Assembly: GCA_015178975.1 (NCBI GenBank)
Contig: WHVD01000084.1
Coordinates: 62,001-126,000, forward strand
DNA length: 64,000 nt
Source: Hysterangium stoloniferum
Taxonomy: Eukaryota > Basidiomycota > Agaricomycetes > Hysterangiales > Hysterangiaceae
Reading direction: 5' to 3'
The position numbers and the translations under genes were made by a program. Every line of letters starts with the position of its first letter. Positions within the stretch are counted from its first letter, which is position 1. Shown piece by piece: positions 54,354 through 64,000 of this stretch. The notes beneath the pieces were generated by a model. It was not told the DNA's origin. It saw only the letters and a list, made by a program, of their open reading frames with translations, and ran no database searches.

Positions 54354-55784
54354 TCACGCCACTAGGGATACAGCACTAGATAATTGGTCCGAGTTTTCCA
54401 CAAGTGGAGGTGGTAACGATTCCATCCCAGCCTCCTTCTCATTCTTCCAAGCTACCGTACGTGCATTGATCACCTCTTTTATCTCTCGCAAGACAGCTTC
54501 ACCTTCCCAGGGCCCACAGAGATCCTCCATTTCATCATAAGATTTTGCACGGGCCAGAAGCTCTTTGATATCTTTCCTTTTAGCCTTTCCGAGAGTGGGA
54601 CATGGGCCTTTAAATTGATTTATGCAGAACTTAGTATTGGACCAGTGTATAGACATATGCTTTGCCTGGCGGGGAATACGTCAATAAATAAATACAACGA
54701 CGATACATAGCAACGCACGAGCCGAACATAAGGCGGAAGTAGAGTACACTCAAGATCTAACCATGGATTCGGATCAAAACATGTAGGATTCGACTCCGCA
54801 GCGGTGGCAATCATGACAGAATGTGCAGCTAATCAAATAATTAGATAAAGTTCACAGTAAAGGAAAGTGCTGCATACCTGTAATATCTTTGATTCGTTTT
54901 GCATCCCCATAGCCAAGACAGTCACCATTTTCAATAACTGCAACACCAACACCTAACCCTTCGACGAACTCTACAATTTCCCGCATGCGTTCTATCAGTG
55001 CTTTTTCCCTCGGACGCATGTTCCGTGTTCGACAATGTACTGTTATCGCGGTGACGCCAGTATCTACAATACGTTTCACTAATTTCAATGTATCCTCTTG
55101 TGTCGGCAATAAGCGGATTTTGGCGGAAACAGAGATTTCTGGTGGTAGCTGTCTTCGCAACGCTGAAAGGATGGAACACAGAAGATCGGGGTTTGTCAAA
55201 AGCGCCGCTCCCATGCCTCCATGGGTAGAAAATGGTTTCGGGCATCCGCAATTAAGATCAACGCCTGAAACATCGTTCTGAACAACCAGCGCAGCTTGTA
55301 CTGCCAGATCGGGATCTGCAGAGCCAATTTGATAGATGAGGTAAGGTTTCTCTATAGGATGGCAAGAGAATATCGGTTTGGATACCCCGGCGAAGTGAAT
55401 TGTACCGGATATAGCTGTAAGCAATATTAGAGACGATCTATGATGTAGCTTTGGATGACTTACGATCAACGACTCGTTTGGCATGCAACATTGCCTTATC
55501 AACTATCTCTGGTCCCCAAACAAGCTTTGCACCGTGTTTTAAAGCGAACAAACGTGTTGGAACTAGACTCAACTCTTCAGTTCTCAATTCACTTCGTTGA
55601 GGACACACGCACGACTTCCAGATCGAACCATCGGTGCCAGCATAAGTCCGTTCTTGAAATCTGAGGTAGGACGTGTGCATAGTGTGGTATCTAACCGTGG
55701 CTTTTTGGCAGGTGGCGGGGAAGGTAGTGGCGAAGCAGAGAAACTACGAACAGTCATTCGGGGCGAGAAGAAAGAAAAGCGCAT
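54354..55784 (-). CDS. DUS2: tRNA-dihydrouridine(20) synthase
   Basis: A flavoenzyme that reduces uridine in the tRNA D loop. Five exons on the minus strand (55784-55616, 55562-55464, 55414-54878, 54828-54707, 54665-54354; introns 41-53 bp) join in phase to 412 residues. FMN-barrel blocks occur in order: NGLMLAPMVRSG, KHGAKLVWGPEIVDKAM, DLNCGCPKPFSTHGGMGAAL (with the catalytic Cys in NCGCP), VSAKIRLLPTQEDTLKLV, ITVHCRTRNMRPREKA, VAVIENGDCLGYGDAKRI and SVMIATAAESNPTCF. The C-terminal helical domain has HWSNTKFCINQFKGPCPTL, a DUS2 hallmark. The ATG at 55784 precedes a serine-rich, possibly mitochondrial-like leader (MRFSFFSPRMTVRSFSASP). It is divergent from EXO84, only 73 bp between start codons. 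Confidence 0.92.
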
Positions 55785-55857
55785 GGTCACGTGTATAAGT
55801 CACGTGACCTTAGCACCTCACAAGTGCTGAGACGGACTTTCGAGCTGTCTACCAACT
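55785..55857. promoter_or_regulatory. 73-bp shared region between DUS2 and EXO84 start codons
   Basis: It separates two divergent ATGs and holds two CACGTGA-like sites (CACGTG near 55790 and CACGTGAC near 55801). Both promoters must overlap here or extend into the coding regions. Confidence 0.5.
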
Positions 55858-58375
55858 ATGTCACTGCGTAAACGGCCAGATGGAAATAAGGAACCTAAAC
55901 CTCAATCTCGTCCCCAGCAGAGGCCGACGAGGGGTGGTACTCGTGTAGATGACAGGATCAAAAAGCGAATGACGATGCGTTACGCCGATATATCAGAGCC
56001 AACAGGCTTATCGATACCAAACATCCCAGCATTGCCTATAGGGATGGTATCTAGTCCTATAGGAATAGGGGAGACTAATCCTTTGATACCGAACCAGACT
56101 ATCAGACAGGACCCAAAGGGAATCGACCTCAAGCCTATGGAACAGGATAACTTTGATCCGGAAGCCTGTACGTTGCCTTCATTTGAAAAGAATATACATC
56201 AGCTGAGTAGAATTTAGATTTGAAGGCTAAATTAACAAATTCTACAGAAGGGGAACTCGCGTCTCTTCAATCTTTATTAAAACAGTCCAAGGAGGACACA
56301 GCGATGGACTTGAAGAAGAATGTTTTTAACAAGTTCGCATAATTATAACCCGAAAATTATACTGCTAATATTGCTGAAACTATTTAGTTACGAGCAATTT
56401 GTGTCTATTTCTAAGGAGATTAGCACACTAGAAAACGATCTTCTTGAGCTCAAGGAGAGCCTCATCGAATTTAAATCCATGCCGTCTCTTCTTCAAGTAG
56501 ACGACTCCGCGACTGCCGGTCTGTACCTCTGAATATCGAATATACTTCGCCGCTTTCTAACGTTGTGACGTTCCTGCATCTCCCTCACAGACCGTCGTAG
56601 AGTAACTCGATCCTCTGTCGCCGACCTACGTGTTGTCTACGCTACACAGTTGCAAACTCTGCACAATACAATAGAGGGATCAGCAAAGTTTGTTCCGGCG
56701 ATTCCTGGGCGACATATAGTATCTGAAATGGGAGATGTGCTTGCGCTTAACCCTGCTACATACAAGGTCGAAAATACTATTCACTTTGTATTACTGGACG
56801 ACTCGTTACTAGTGGCGAAACGACGACGAAAACGGACGGGAGGTGCTGGAAGGCTCGTCGCTGAACGGTGCTGGCTGTTGACGGACATTGTCATGCAAGA
56901 CGTTAAAGATTCAACGGGTAAGGGAGGTCACCTTTTTGCCGTCGAATATTGCTCTGATTAATCTCTGAATGATAGAGATCAAATTGCGTCATGGAAAAGA
57001 GACACATGTATATCGAGTCGAACGCCTAAAGGAGAAGAAGACTCTACTGTTTGCCTTTCGCCAAGCATCTGAAGAGTTAGCAGCAAGAAAACGCAAAGAA
57101 CGTGAGGGTGAACATGAGCGACGGCGAAGTGTATGGGCCGATGGCAATGTGGGTATATCGAAACTACAACTGACCTGGGCTTACACCACTCGGTTCTCAC
57201 AGAGCTCCTTCCAAACGCCTGATGTTAGCAAAATGCCAGCGCTACCTGATTGGTTAAACGAGATCGGTGCTCGAGAGGGCTTGGATGATTCGAAAGAGAA
57301 AGCCGAACGTGACGCGAGATGGGTAGAAGATTTTTCCGATGATTTGACGGTGGCTATTGCTCTCAGAAAGTGGGAGGAAGCCGTTGAGCTTGTGGAAATA
57401 GGTGCGCAGATCTCTATAGTTATGCGGCGAGTGCGTCTAGTTGTTGACTGAACTATAGGGGAGAAGCGGCTTTCTACTACACCGGTGCTAGCACCAAAGT
57501 TGACAACGCTGAAAGTAACATTAACGACTGCACTATTGCAGACGCTTTCGGATCCGATGCAACGCAAATCGGCAGTAGTACGTCTTACAAGTCTTCTGGA
57601 ACGTCTACAAGCAGGTGCAACTGCTCGCTCTACTTTCCTTGCAATGCGTGGAGAACTTATGCGGACGCGTGTGCGGGCATTACGGTAATCCTTCTGATGT
57701 CAATATTATTTTCGGTCAACTTTTCATACCCTCTCTTTCTGTAGGTTTGAGGGCTCGGTGGAGTTGTATATCTCGGACCTGGCTATCGTCGTTTTCACAG
57801 GTATTAAACACACTGCCGACTGGTTCCTTTCGAGCTTCCGAGATAATGATACCGCATCTGGTATGTCTCATTTGAAAATAGAACTTGATTTAATGTAATG
57901 ACAAAATCAGCTCTCGTGCAATGGGCGAAGGAGCAAATAGAGAGTTACGCTGAAATGTTCCGAAAGCAGGTTCGCGGGAGTGACGTAGCACCTCAGACGG
58001 TTCAAGATTGTCTTGAGGTAACGCGGCTTCAAAGTAGAAAGGTGAGTCCCACACGTTATTCCCATTTTCCAAATACTACTCATGGCATGCATCCAGCTCC
58101 TCAAAGATAACAGTCTGGATTTCTCCTATCTACTGGAGCCGCTTCTTACACGAACCAATGAACCCATACCTCAAGCGCCGCCTTCATTTTCGCGAAGAAA
58201 TCCGCCTCCTGCATTATCTGGTCCTCAGACGCCTAGGATGTCTTCAGAGGATTTACCTTCACCATCATTAGACAGTCCCCGGCCTGCTAGACCACCCCGA
58301 AATCTTCCCCCTCGATCGCGAGACCGACCATCGAGCGCTGCAGGCGTGCGACCCAGGCGAGAAGGCATGATTTAG
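55858..58375 (+). CDS. EXO84: Exocyst complex component EXO84
   Basis: A subunit of the octameric exocyst that tethers secretory vesicles to the plasma membrane. Ten exons fit exactly to 668 residues: 55858-56167, 56218-56332, 56388-56518, 56591-56917, 56976-57148, 57203-57401, 57459-57684, 57745-57860, 57911-58041, 58097-58375. The N-terminus is basic and Pro-rich. A helical vesicle-tethering segment follows (FDPEAYLKAKLTNSTEGELA, YEQFVSISKEISTLENDLLE), then a PH-like domain (HIVSEMGDVLALNPATYKVE, HFVLLDDSLLVAKRRRKR, RCWLLTDIVMQDVKD, LRHGKETHVYRVERLKEKK). A C-terminal cullin-repeat-like helical region contains WVEDFSDDLTVAIALRKWEE, FEGSVELYISDLAIVVFTGI and WAKEQIESYAEMFRKQV. The last 80 residues are a Pro/Arg-rich tail. 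Exon phases all agree, so the gene appears intact. Confidence 0.92.
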
Positions 58376-59096
58376 TCGGGATGTAAGCCTGGCGACCCAG
58401 ACTTACAACACGGACGCCGTTCACATGACATAGTTAACTAGTTACCGTTTTTACCGTTACCATCATCACCTGTATCGTACAATACGATTTGCAAATATTC
58501 AAGATACAATGGAATTCACTGCGATTCACAATTGTTCGAGAAGATTCAGTGCGATTCAATGCGAATCGCTGCGATTTACAATTATAAGGAGAAAAGCGTG
58601 TACAAGCACCACACCACTAGATATTCTGCCATGTACCACACCATTTCGCAAAAGTCATCGCAGGATATGACACCGTGGGCCTCATCGAGCACACATGCAC
58701 ACCGCGACCGCCGCCGGCCGTGCAGTTCTCCAACCATATTTCTGCCCACCGTCCGTCCCTCAGTCCTATGACCCCCCCCGGCTCGTTCCTATGGGGGTGC
58801 CGAAGGACAGGGCCCAGTCCATTTCGAGCGCATTGCTCCGTCTCGCCACACATTTCCGACGACGGTGCGAGGCGCGGCTGCACGCCACATGGGCGAACCT
58901 CGCGCGCATGCCGAGTTCTCGAGAGCGCATATACTATCCACTGCCATGAATACACGTAGTTTGGCCCTGTCCACTCTTGGCGATGTTTTGCTTTTGAGCA
59001 TTTCAAATTCAAAATATATCTACTAACATGCGATTTACCACAGTGACGTGGTTGCAAAAGATTGAAAAAAAACCTAAAATACTTTTATTTGGGAGT
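58376..59096. other. Intergenic region with GCGATTC repeats
   Basis: Several GCGATTC/GCGATTTACAATT words cluster at 58519-58585. GC-rich sequence at 58680-58950 is open in several frames, but none resembles a known protein. Confidence 0.4.
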
Positions 59097-60237
59097 TCAT
59101 CTAATCCACATATCCTCTAGCTCCGCAATCAATCGCTGCTCCTTCGCCAGCAGCAATGAAAACTCCACCGCCACTGCCCTCAGCTCTCTAATAATCTCCC
59201 GTACCGTTTTCCCTCCTTTTCCTTTCTTCGCCTTCTTTGCGACCCGTTCCTCGTCCTCCGACTCTATGGACAAATTGGGTCGCTCTTTGATTGTACTCTT
59301 CACTTTACGAGGATGTTTGGTGGTCTTCGGTGAAGGGACTGGTGTGGCTTTGGGCCGTTGTGAATCTTGTTTTTTCGTAGTTTCAGATACGCTGATAAAA
59401 GTCCAAATATACTAAACACTTACTGTTCTGTTCTTCACACTTTGCATGGTCCCTCATGCATTGTCCGCACTTCAACATGCCAAACGCCGAACACACCTTA
59501 TCCATCGTCGCACAGCGCTTGCATGACCTCAATCGGTATATGATCGTCCCGACGGTGTTTTGATCACCCTGCACTACCGATTCAGTGACAAACGAGGCGA
59601 GCTAAACTCACTTACCCCTTCATCAATCAAGTGGGCCTTCCGATAGCAATCCCTATGATGATAACCTTCTCCCGCTCCAGATCTTTCGCCTTGACGAGAT
59701 CACCATGTCGCTCCAGTTTCAATGGCTTCGCAGATAAACAGTGGTCAGTGTCACCGCAAACAGGGTATGATACCACTCACCTTGGGCTCCTCTAGCAACC
59801 CTGTCGCTTCACCCAAAGTCTGTCTCCACTTGGTTGACTTGCTCTTTACCCCCATCTACTAGCTTCCTCACACCCAGCATTTTTTCCACAAACACAGGTG
59901 AATCCAGCCACGATGAAACAGTCTCAATTTTTTTTACTGCCCAATCGTAGCGCTTAGGTGGCGAGATGTTGCTAATACCCATTTCCTCCCCCACTTTCTT
60001 AGCGCTTATCAAGGACTTGAACACTTTTATCTTAGGGATGCAGAGAAGTCATATCGCAATTTTAAGATCAAACAAACATACCCTTTTCATCTTACAACGC
60101 TCCAACCAGTCTCTCACTTCCTCCTCCAAATCGGCTTTCAGATCGGGCTGGCACTTTACCTCATCACACAACTTATCTAAAGCGTCCGGCACTCGGAATA
60201 GAGGATGATCATCAGAGGCACTGCTGTTGGTTGCCAT
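59097..60237 (-). CDS. Cysteine-cluster (Zn2Cys6-like) coiled-coil protein, possibly frame-broken
   Basis: Start ATG at 60237 (MATNSSASDDHPLFRVPDAL); exon 1 ends MKR at about 60083, and the next exon begins IKVFKSLISAKKVGEEMG and includes RYDWAVKKIETVSSWLDSPV. Further blocks are PLKLERHGDLVKAKDLEREK (about 59735-59676), YRKAHLIDEG, then the cluster CKRCATMDKVCSAFGMLKCG with QCMRDHAKC (about 59530-59445). The C-terminus is strongly basic (AKKAKKGKGGKT), ending in the helix REIIRELRAVAVEFSLLLAK and MWIR at 59097. The cluster spacing is CX2CX6CX6CX2CX6C. Related agaric proteins exist, function unknown. Two single-base frame breaks (near 59810 and 59675) and an unresolved junction near 59420 mean it is either mis-modelled or decaying. 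Confidence 0.5.
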
Positions 60238-60716
60238 TTATGATATGGGCTAAATGCGACCAGGCGATATATATTCGCGAGGTTGACCGTGCACAGACCA
60301 AGCTCATCACGTGTCGATATTTTTTTACTATATTCCTGATATTTCCGCTAATAGTTCTTCAATACATAAGGTAGTTTAAATGAAAAGACGCGTGTACGGG
60401 TTTTGTGAATCCACCGGAGCACAACTCCCTCACCAAAAATTGCACCCCCACCGGAACAGAAATATAACATCATGATATACACCCTACCCTCGCAGTCCTC
60501 TGTCAAGGGAAAATACCATTCCCGATACAAGTGCATCATCGTAAGTAATAGAAACATAAAAACAGACATCCCAAGTAAGAAGCTTTCGCTTTAGTCCACC
60601 CAAGCCCGTCAAGGCTCAAGCGTGCTCAATGTAATAAACAATCCATGCAGATACACAGTGCTGTCATGGGTGGGGTATATATGAAATAGAGAGATTTAAA
60701 AAAGGGCACAATGCAT
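60238..60716. other. Intergenic region and 3' flank of the RhoGAP gene
   Basis: No supportable gene. A 74-codon minus-strand frame at 60348-60569 is hydrophobic but isolated and not accepted. Confidence 0.4.
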
Positions 60717-63700
60717 TCAAATGTCTTCTTGCTCGCGGAAAACAATGGGTGCGTTTTCGACCAGCCATTCGATCGCAAGGGCCTTACCAGCCATATCGGC
60801 GAATTCTCGACTTGGATCGCTTGCTCTCATGAGCGTGGCTATGTATATCCGAATTAGAAAAAGAATCAGAACCGAGAGAACCGCCATGCTTACGACCGAA
60901 AACAACGCCCAAGTTCCGCGCGGTCATTAAGTTATCTTTTGCCCGTAGTTGGACACTGTCATGGGAAGATGATTCAGCCAACGTACTTCGGTAGAAATTG
61001 TTAAAGCATACCGATATAGATGGAGCATAAGAAATCGAAGGGTATGGAAATGCTCACTTGGTAACTGGTATACTAAACTCGATAAAGATTCTGCCTTGGC
61101 CCGTTGGTCCCGGATGACCGCGGCGGTGGAAAAGGCATCATGAAGAGCATGTGTAAGAAGAGGATTGGGCAGCTGCCGGAAATAGGTCTTTAGAACGGAT
61201 GTAATACTCGAGATGTCATTGAAAGCATCCGAATTGCGCAAATCAAATGCGTCGTAGTTCCCCCGTTCGAATAATTGTGTGATGGCTTTGGATTGGGAGC
61301 TACCACCTGTTTTGCGATAAATCCCTTCATAGTCCATGGCTGAGATGATGAACATGAGAACTTGACGAATAAAACCACCCAGAGGACGCTCACCGAGATG
61401 TTCCACGGCTGCGATACATTTTTCAACGATGATGGGAATATCACGGTGTTCCCTGGCTGAATCTGCCCTTACTTGTTCAATGAGATCCCGTCCAAACATG
61501 GAAGGTGCTTAATGATAATTGAGCATGAATAGTCTCGCTATAGCGAATTTTCAAAAAAAAAACTCACGCAGTGGTCCTACATTCACGGCATCTTCACGTA
61601 GTCGAGGTTCGTTCGAACATGCCAGAGGAATTTGACCCACGCAGCGGTTATGGCAAGCGATATTACACGCTACGGAGAATATGAGGATGGGATTTCTGTA
61701 TTATATCAACACTTACTTGTGCATCGCAACTGCGTTCCCCACATTTTGTCCCCGCAATGATCGCATCTTGCGAACCGCAACACGGTAAGTAGTTGGAAAT
61801 TGTGCTTGATAGTCTCCCTCTCTCCATCAGTTAAAGGCCGGAAGGTCTCTTTGCTAGGCTTAAACCATTTCTTTCCACTGTTAGGGGTCACCATCACTCT
61901 CGGCTCCTCTCGGTCTTCAATAATAATAGTTGAACCATTGGATGATGTGGATGCTACTGGGTTAAACTGGTTAAACTGGGGGACCGTTGGCAAATTCTTG
62001 GACATCATGGGCACTAAGGGTTGCGATTGTGCAGCCTGCTGCCATGGTCGTAAATTACTTATATGTGCACCAGCTTCCATTTGTCGAGACATCTGGGCAA
62101 TCAAGGCAGCCAACTCCTCGTTCCGTGCGTTGAGAGCGGTCGTCTCTTCCAGACAAATATTGCGCTCCTCCTTCAGTTCATTGATTTCCCTTAGGAGTGC
62201 CTCTCGCTGCTGCACCAACGGCGCTAGTTCCCGCTTATATTGAGTCTTGATGTTGTCAAACCTCTTTGTAAGGGATCGCTGAGCGGTCGTGCCCTCTGCA
62301 GGGGCGGATGCGCTGTGAAAAACCGATTAGCCGGAAGGTTATTCACATTTTAAGAGCAGTAGACGACATATACCCTTTTACCAAGACTAATTCCTCAACT
62401 TCCGCCGCAGTAAGATCTCTCTCTGCCTTTAGCTTAGATAGGTCGCGTTCAAGGCTGTGAAGATTCTCGCTGATGTCTCGGGAGATTTGCTCCACGATAT
62501 CTCGCTTACGTTCTCCAGCCGACAACTCTGTCAGTCGTGCAGCTTGTCCGGAGAGCTGAACCTTGAGTCGAGTTACTTCCGCTTCTGCTTCACGTCGCGC
62601 CGCAACTTCATTGTCATATTCGTCCTGGGCAACGGAGATGCCATCGATATAATGTTTACTCGCTCGCTATGCTTTAATGTCAATAAAATGACTGACACTG
62701 AAATTGCGACAATTTCCTGACCCGCATCCCGTCAAACTTGTCCCGCATTTCGTGCAGTTTCTCCCGATTAGAGTGAACAGCCAAAAAAAGGACCTCCACA
62801 AATTCCCGATCGAACTTCACCGTGGTATCACCAGTCATCAAGGCATCCGCCAATGCATCTTTGATCCGCTTAGCTACCAGCTCAGTTGAATCTTGTTTAC
62901 CTGTTGCACCAGGACGTGCTGTACGGTTTGAGGATGCGGACGAGTTCGTGACCGTTACAACGGGGGCTGGATTGGACACTGCGCGTGTTGGGGTCGTGAC
63001 AGTTAACTCAGCTGTTAATGGTGATGCGTTGACGCTTGAGCTCCTAGCCCTAGAGAGGGGTGTGACTGGTGATGGCGGCTCGCGCGACGATAACAATCCA
63101 GCTGAGCCAGGTCGTTGAGCAAGTCGATTTCCATTATCCGGCATCTTTGTAGAATCCAGAGACCGCCTACCAGGGGGCGTGGTAGTTAGATAGTCATCTA
63201 AATCATATGCAATTTCTGTATCAAAGGTGTCGGGTAAAATGATAGCATCTGGAACATGCTTGCGGTGAGGTCGTGAGAGAGATTGGTTACGTTCTGGTAG
63301 ATTGGTAAGGACATTGGTCGGCTTGGTCTGTATATCATTAAAACTGGGAACAGAACTGGCGATGGGACTGGCAATCTTATGGGCTTCAGTAACTACTTTA
63401 GAAGGACCTACATCCTTAGGCTCCAGATGATGCGTCTCCAAAGAGGGAATCTTCTGGGGGCTGTTACTCTGACCCATCTTCAGTAAGTCGTCAAAGCCAT
63501 TGTCAGTATCGGGAAATGAAATAGGCGGCAGAGCAAGAGGTATGGATATTCGTTCTTCTTCTTCTTCTTGTCCAGTCTCTTCATCCTCGTCAGTAAACCT
63601 TTCGCCTCCATCTGAATCTACTCCTTGAGGCAGGCTGGGTAAATCTCTCATGGGAGTGTCGGCTCTGGTATGTTGCGACGAGGCAGAATGCCGTTGATAA

Positions 63701-64000
63701 GAGGGTTTCGGCAGTGTGTCCACATTACCGTTTGGTGTGAGAGGCCTTACCGGACTTATGTGGCCCGAGGTAGAGAGAGGAGTTTGTACCGTGGGATGAT
63801 GATGGCTGGTAGAGGAAGTGTCTGGAAGGCTCTGCATCCTAGTCGGAAAATCCCGGTCTTGCGTAATAAAAGGATCAGTTTGATGTCGCTGAGGGTAGGT
63901 GGGACTTGGCAGGGATGATGACTGCGGGGACGATGTTCCAATCCCTGGCGAGAGAGGATAGGGACTGCCTCGGCGTAGTGGAGAAGGTGACCGTGAACGC
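60717..64000 (-). CDS. C1-domain RhoGAP protein, N-terminus beyond the right edge
   Basis: It switches off Rho-type GTPases at the cell cortex. The minus-strand frame is open at the window edge. From N to C are a long Ser/Pro/Thr-rich disordered region (64000-62900), then coiled coil (FVEVLFLAVHSNREKLHEMR; after an intron, ARREAEAEVTRLKVQLSGQA; after another, REALLREINELKEERNICLE). A C1 zinc domain follows, HNFQLLTVLRFARCDHCGDK...LRC, continued after an intron as CNIACHNRCVGQIPLACS (about 61800-61600). The RhoGAP domain (61500-60800) has the arginine finger in MDYEGIYRKTGG, LKTYFRQLPNPLLT and MTARNLGVVFG with the conserved Asn. The final exon reads LMRASDPSREFADMAGKALA and ends REQEDI at 60717. 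LIM domains, usual in related fungal proteins, could lie outside the window. Confidence 0.88.

Noticed and set aside
58617..59057. Overlapping ORFs in both directions in the GC-rich stretch 58.6-59.05 kb
   Set aside because: No motif, no intron signals, composition-driven; no gene accepted.
61800..62243. Plus-strand 147-codon ORF
   Set aside because: Antisense shadow of the coiled-coil and C1 exon of the RhoGAP gene.

Overview
The window looks like nuclear DNA of a filamentous basidiomycete, probably an Agaricomycete. The genes have many short introns (about 41-74 bp, GT-AG, with CTRAY-like branch sites). The gene content also fits: SPCL-type single-pass membrane protein, DUF6533 proteins, NRPS-like adenylation reductase, agaric-type DDE transposase and chromovirus-like Ty3/Gypsy elements. 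No organism or strain can be named from the sequence alone.

Layout. 1-18 kb is a transposon graveyard: a dead DDE transposase, a dead Ty3/Gypsy element, four solo LTRs with perfect 5-bp target duplications, a truncated LTR, a decayed multi-zinc-cluster gene and a complete 655-bp miniature LTR retrotransposon whose LTRs each carry a tRNA-Thr-like module. 18-23.4 kb is a gene island: one apparently intact membrane-protein gene (19508-20723), an unrecognised decayed gene, and a truncated NRPS-like adenylation gene. 23.7-26.9 kb is nested LTR debris. 27.1-35.5 kb is a diverged segmental duplication carrying two dead DUF6533 genes and a third partial copy. 35.6-42.5 kb is an unusual satellite block: GC-rich hairpin elements, a 12-bp GC-rich minisatellite, two large arrays whose units look like complete spliceosomal introns, and three consecutive 18-bp minisatellites. 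42.5-50 kb holds AT-rich DNA, a second dead Gypsy fragment, an isoaspartyl peptidase/asparaginase gene broken by two insertions, and a copia gag fragment.

50.1-64 kb is the conserved, gene-dense part: RPEL-repeat protein, FAM210/DUF1279 mitochondrial protein, S-adenosylmethionine decarboxylase, tRNA-dihydrouridine synthase (DUS2), exocyst subunit EXO84, a cysteine-cluster protein and a C1-RhoGAP protein that runs off the right edge. SAMDC/FAM210 and DUS2/EXO84 are divergent pairs. These genes serve unrelated housekeeping roles (polyamines, tRNA modification, secretion, Rho signalling), so no pathway cluster is seen.

The two most unusual things are the miniature retrotransposon with tRNA-like LTRs (11897-12551) and the tandem arrays of intron-like units (36.7-38.4 and 40.4-42.3 kb), which also occur as a four-unit run immediately upstream of a coding exon at 21.05-21.3 kb.
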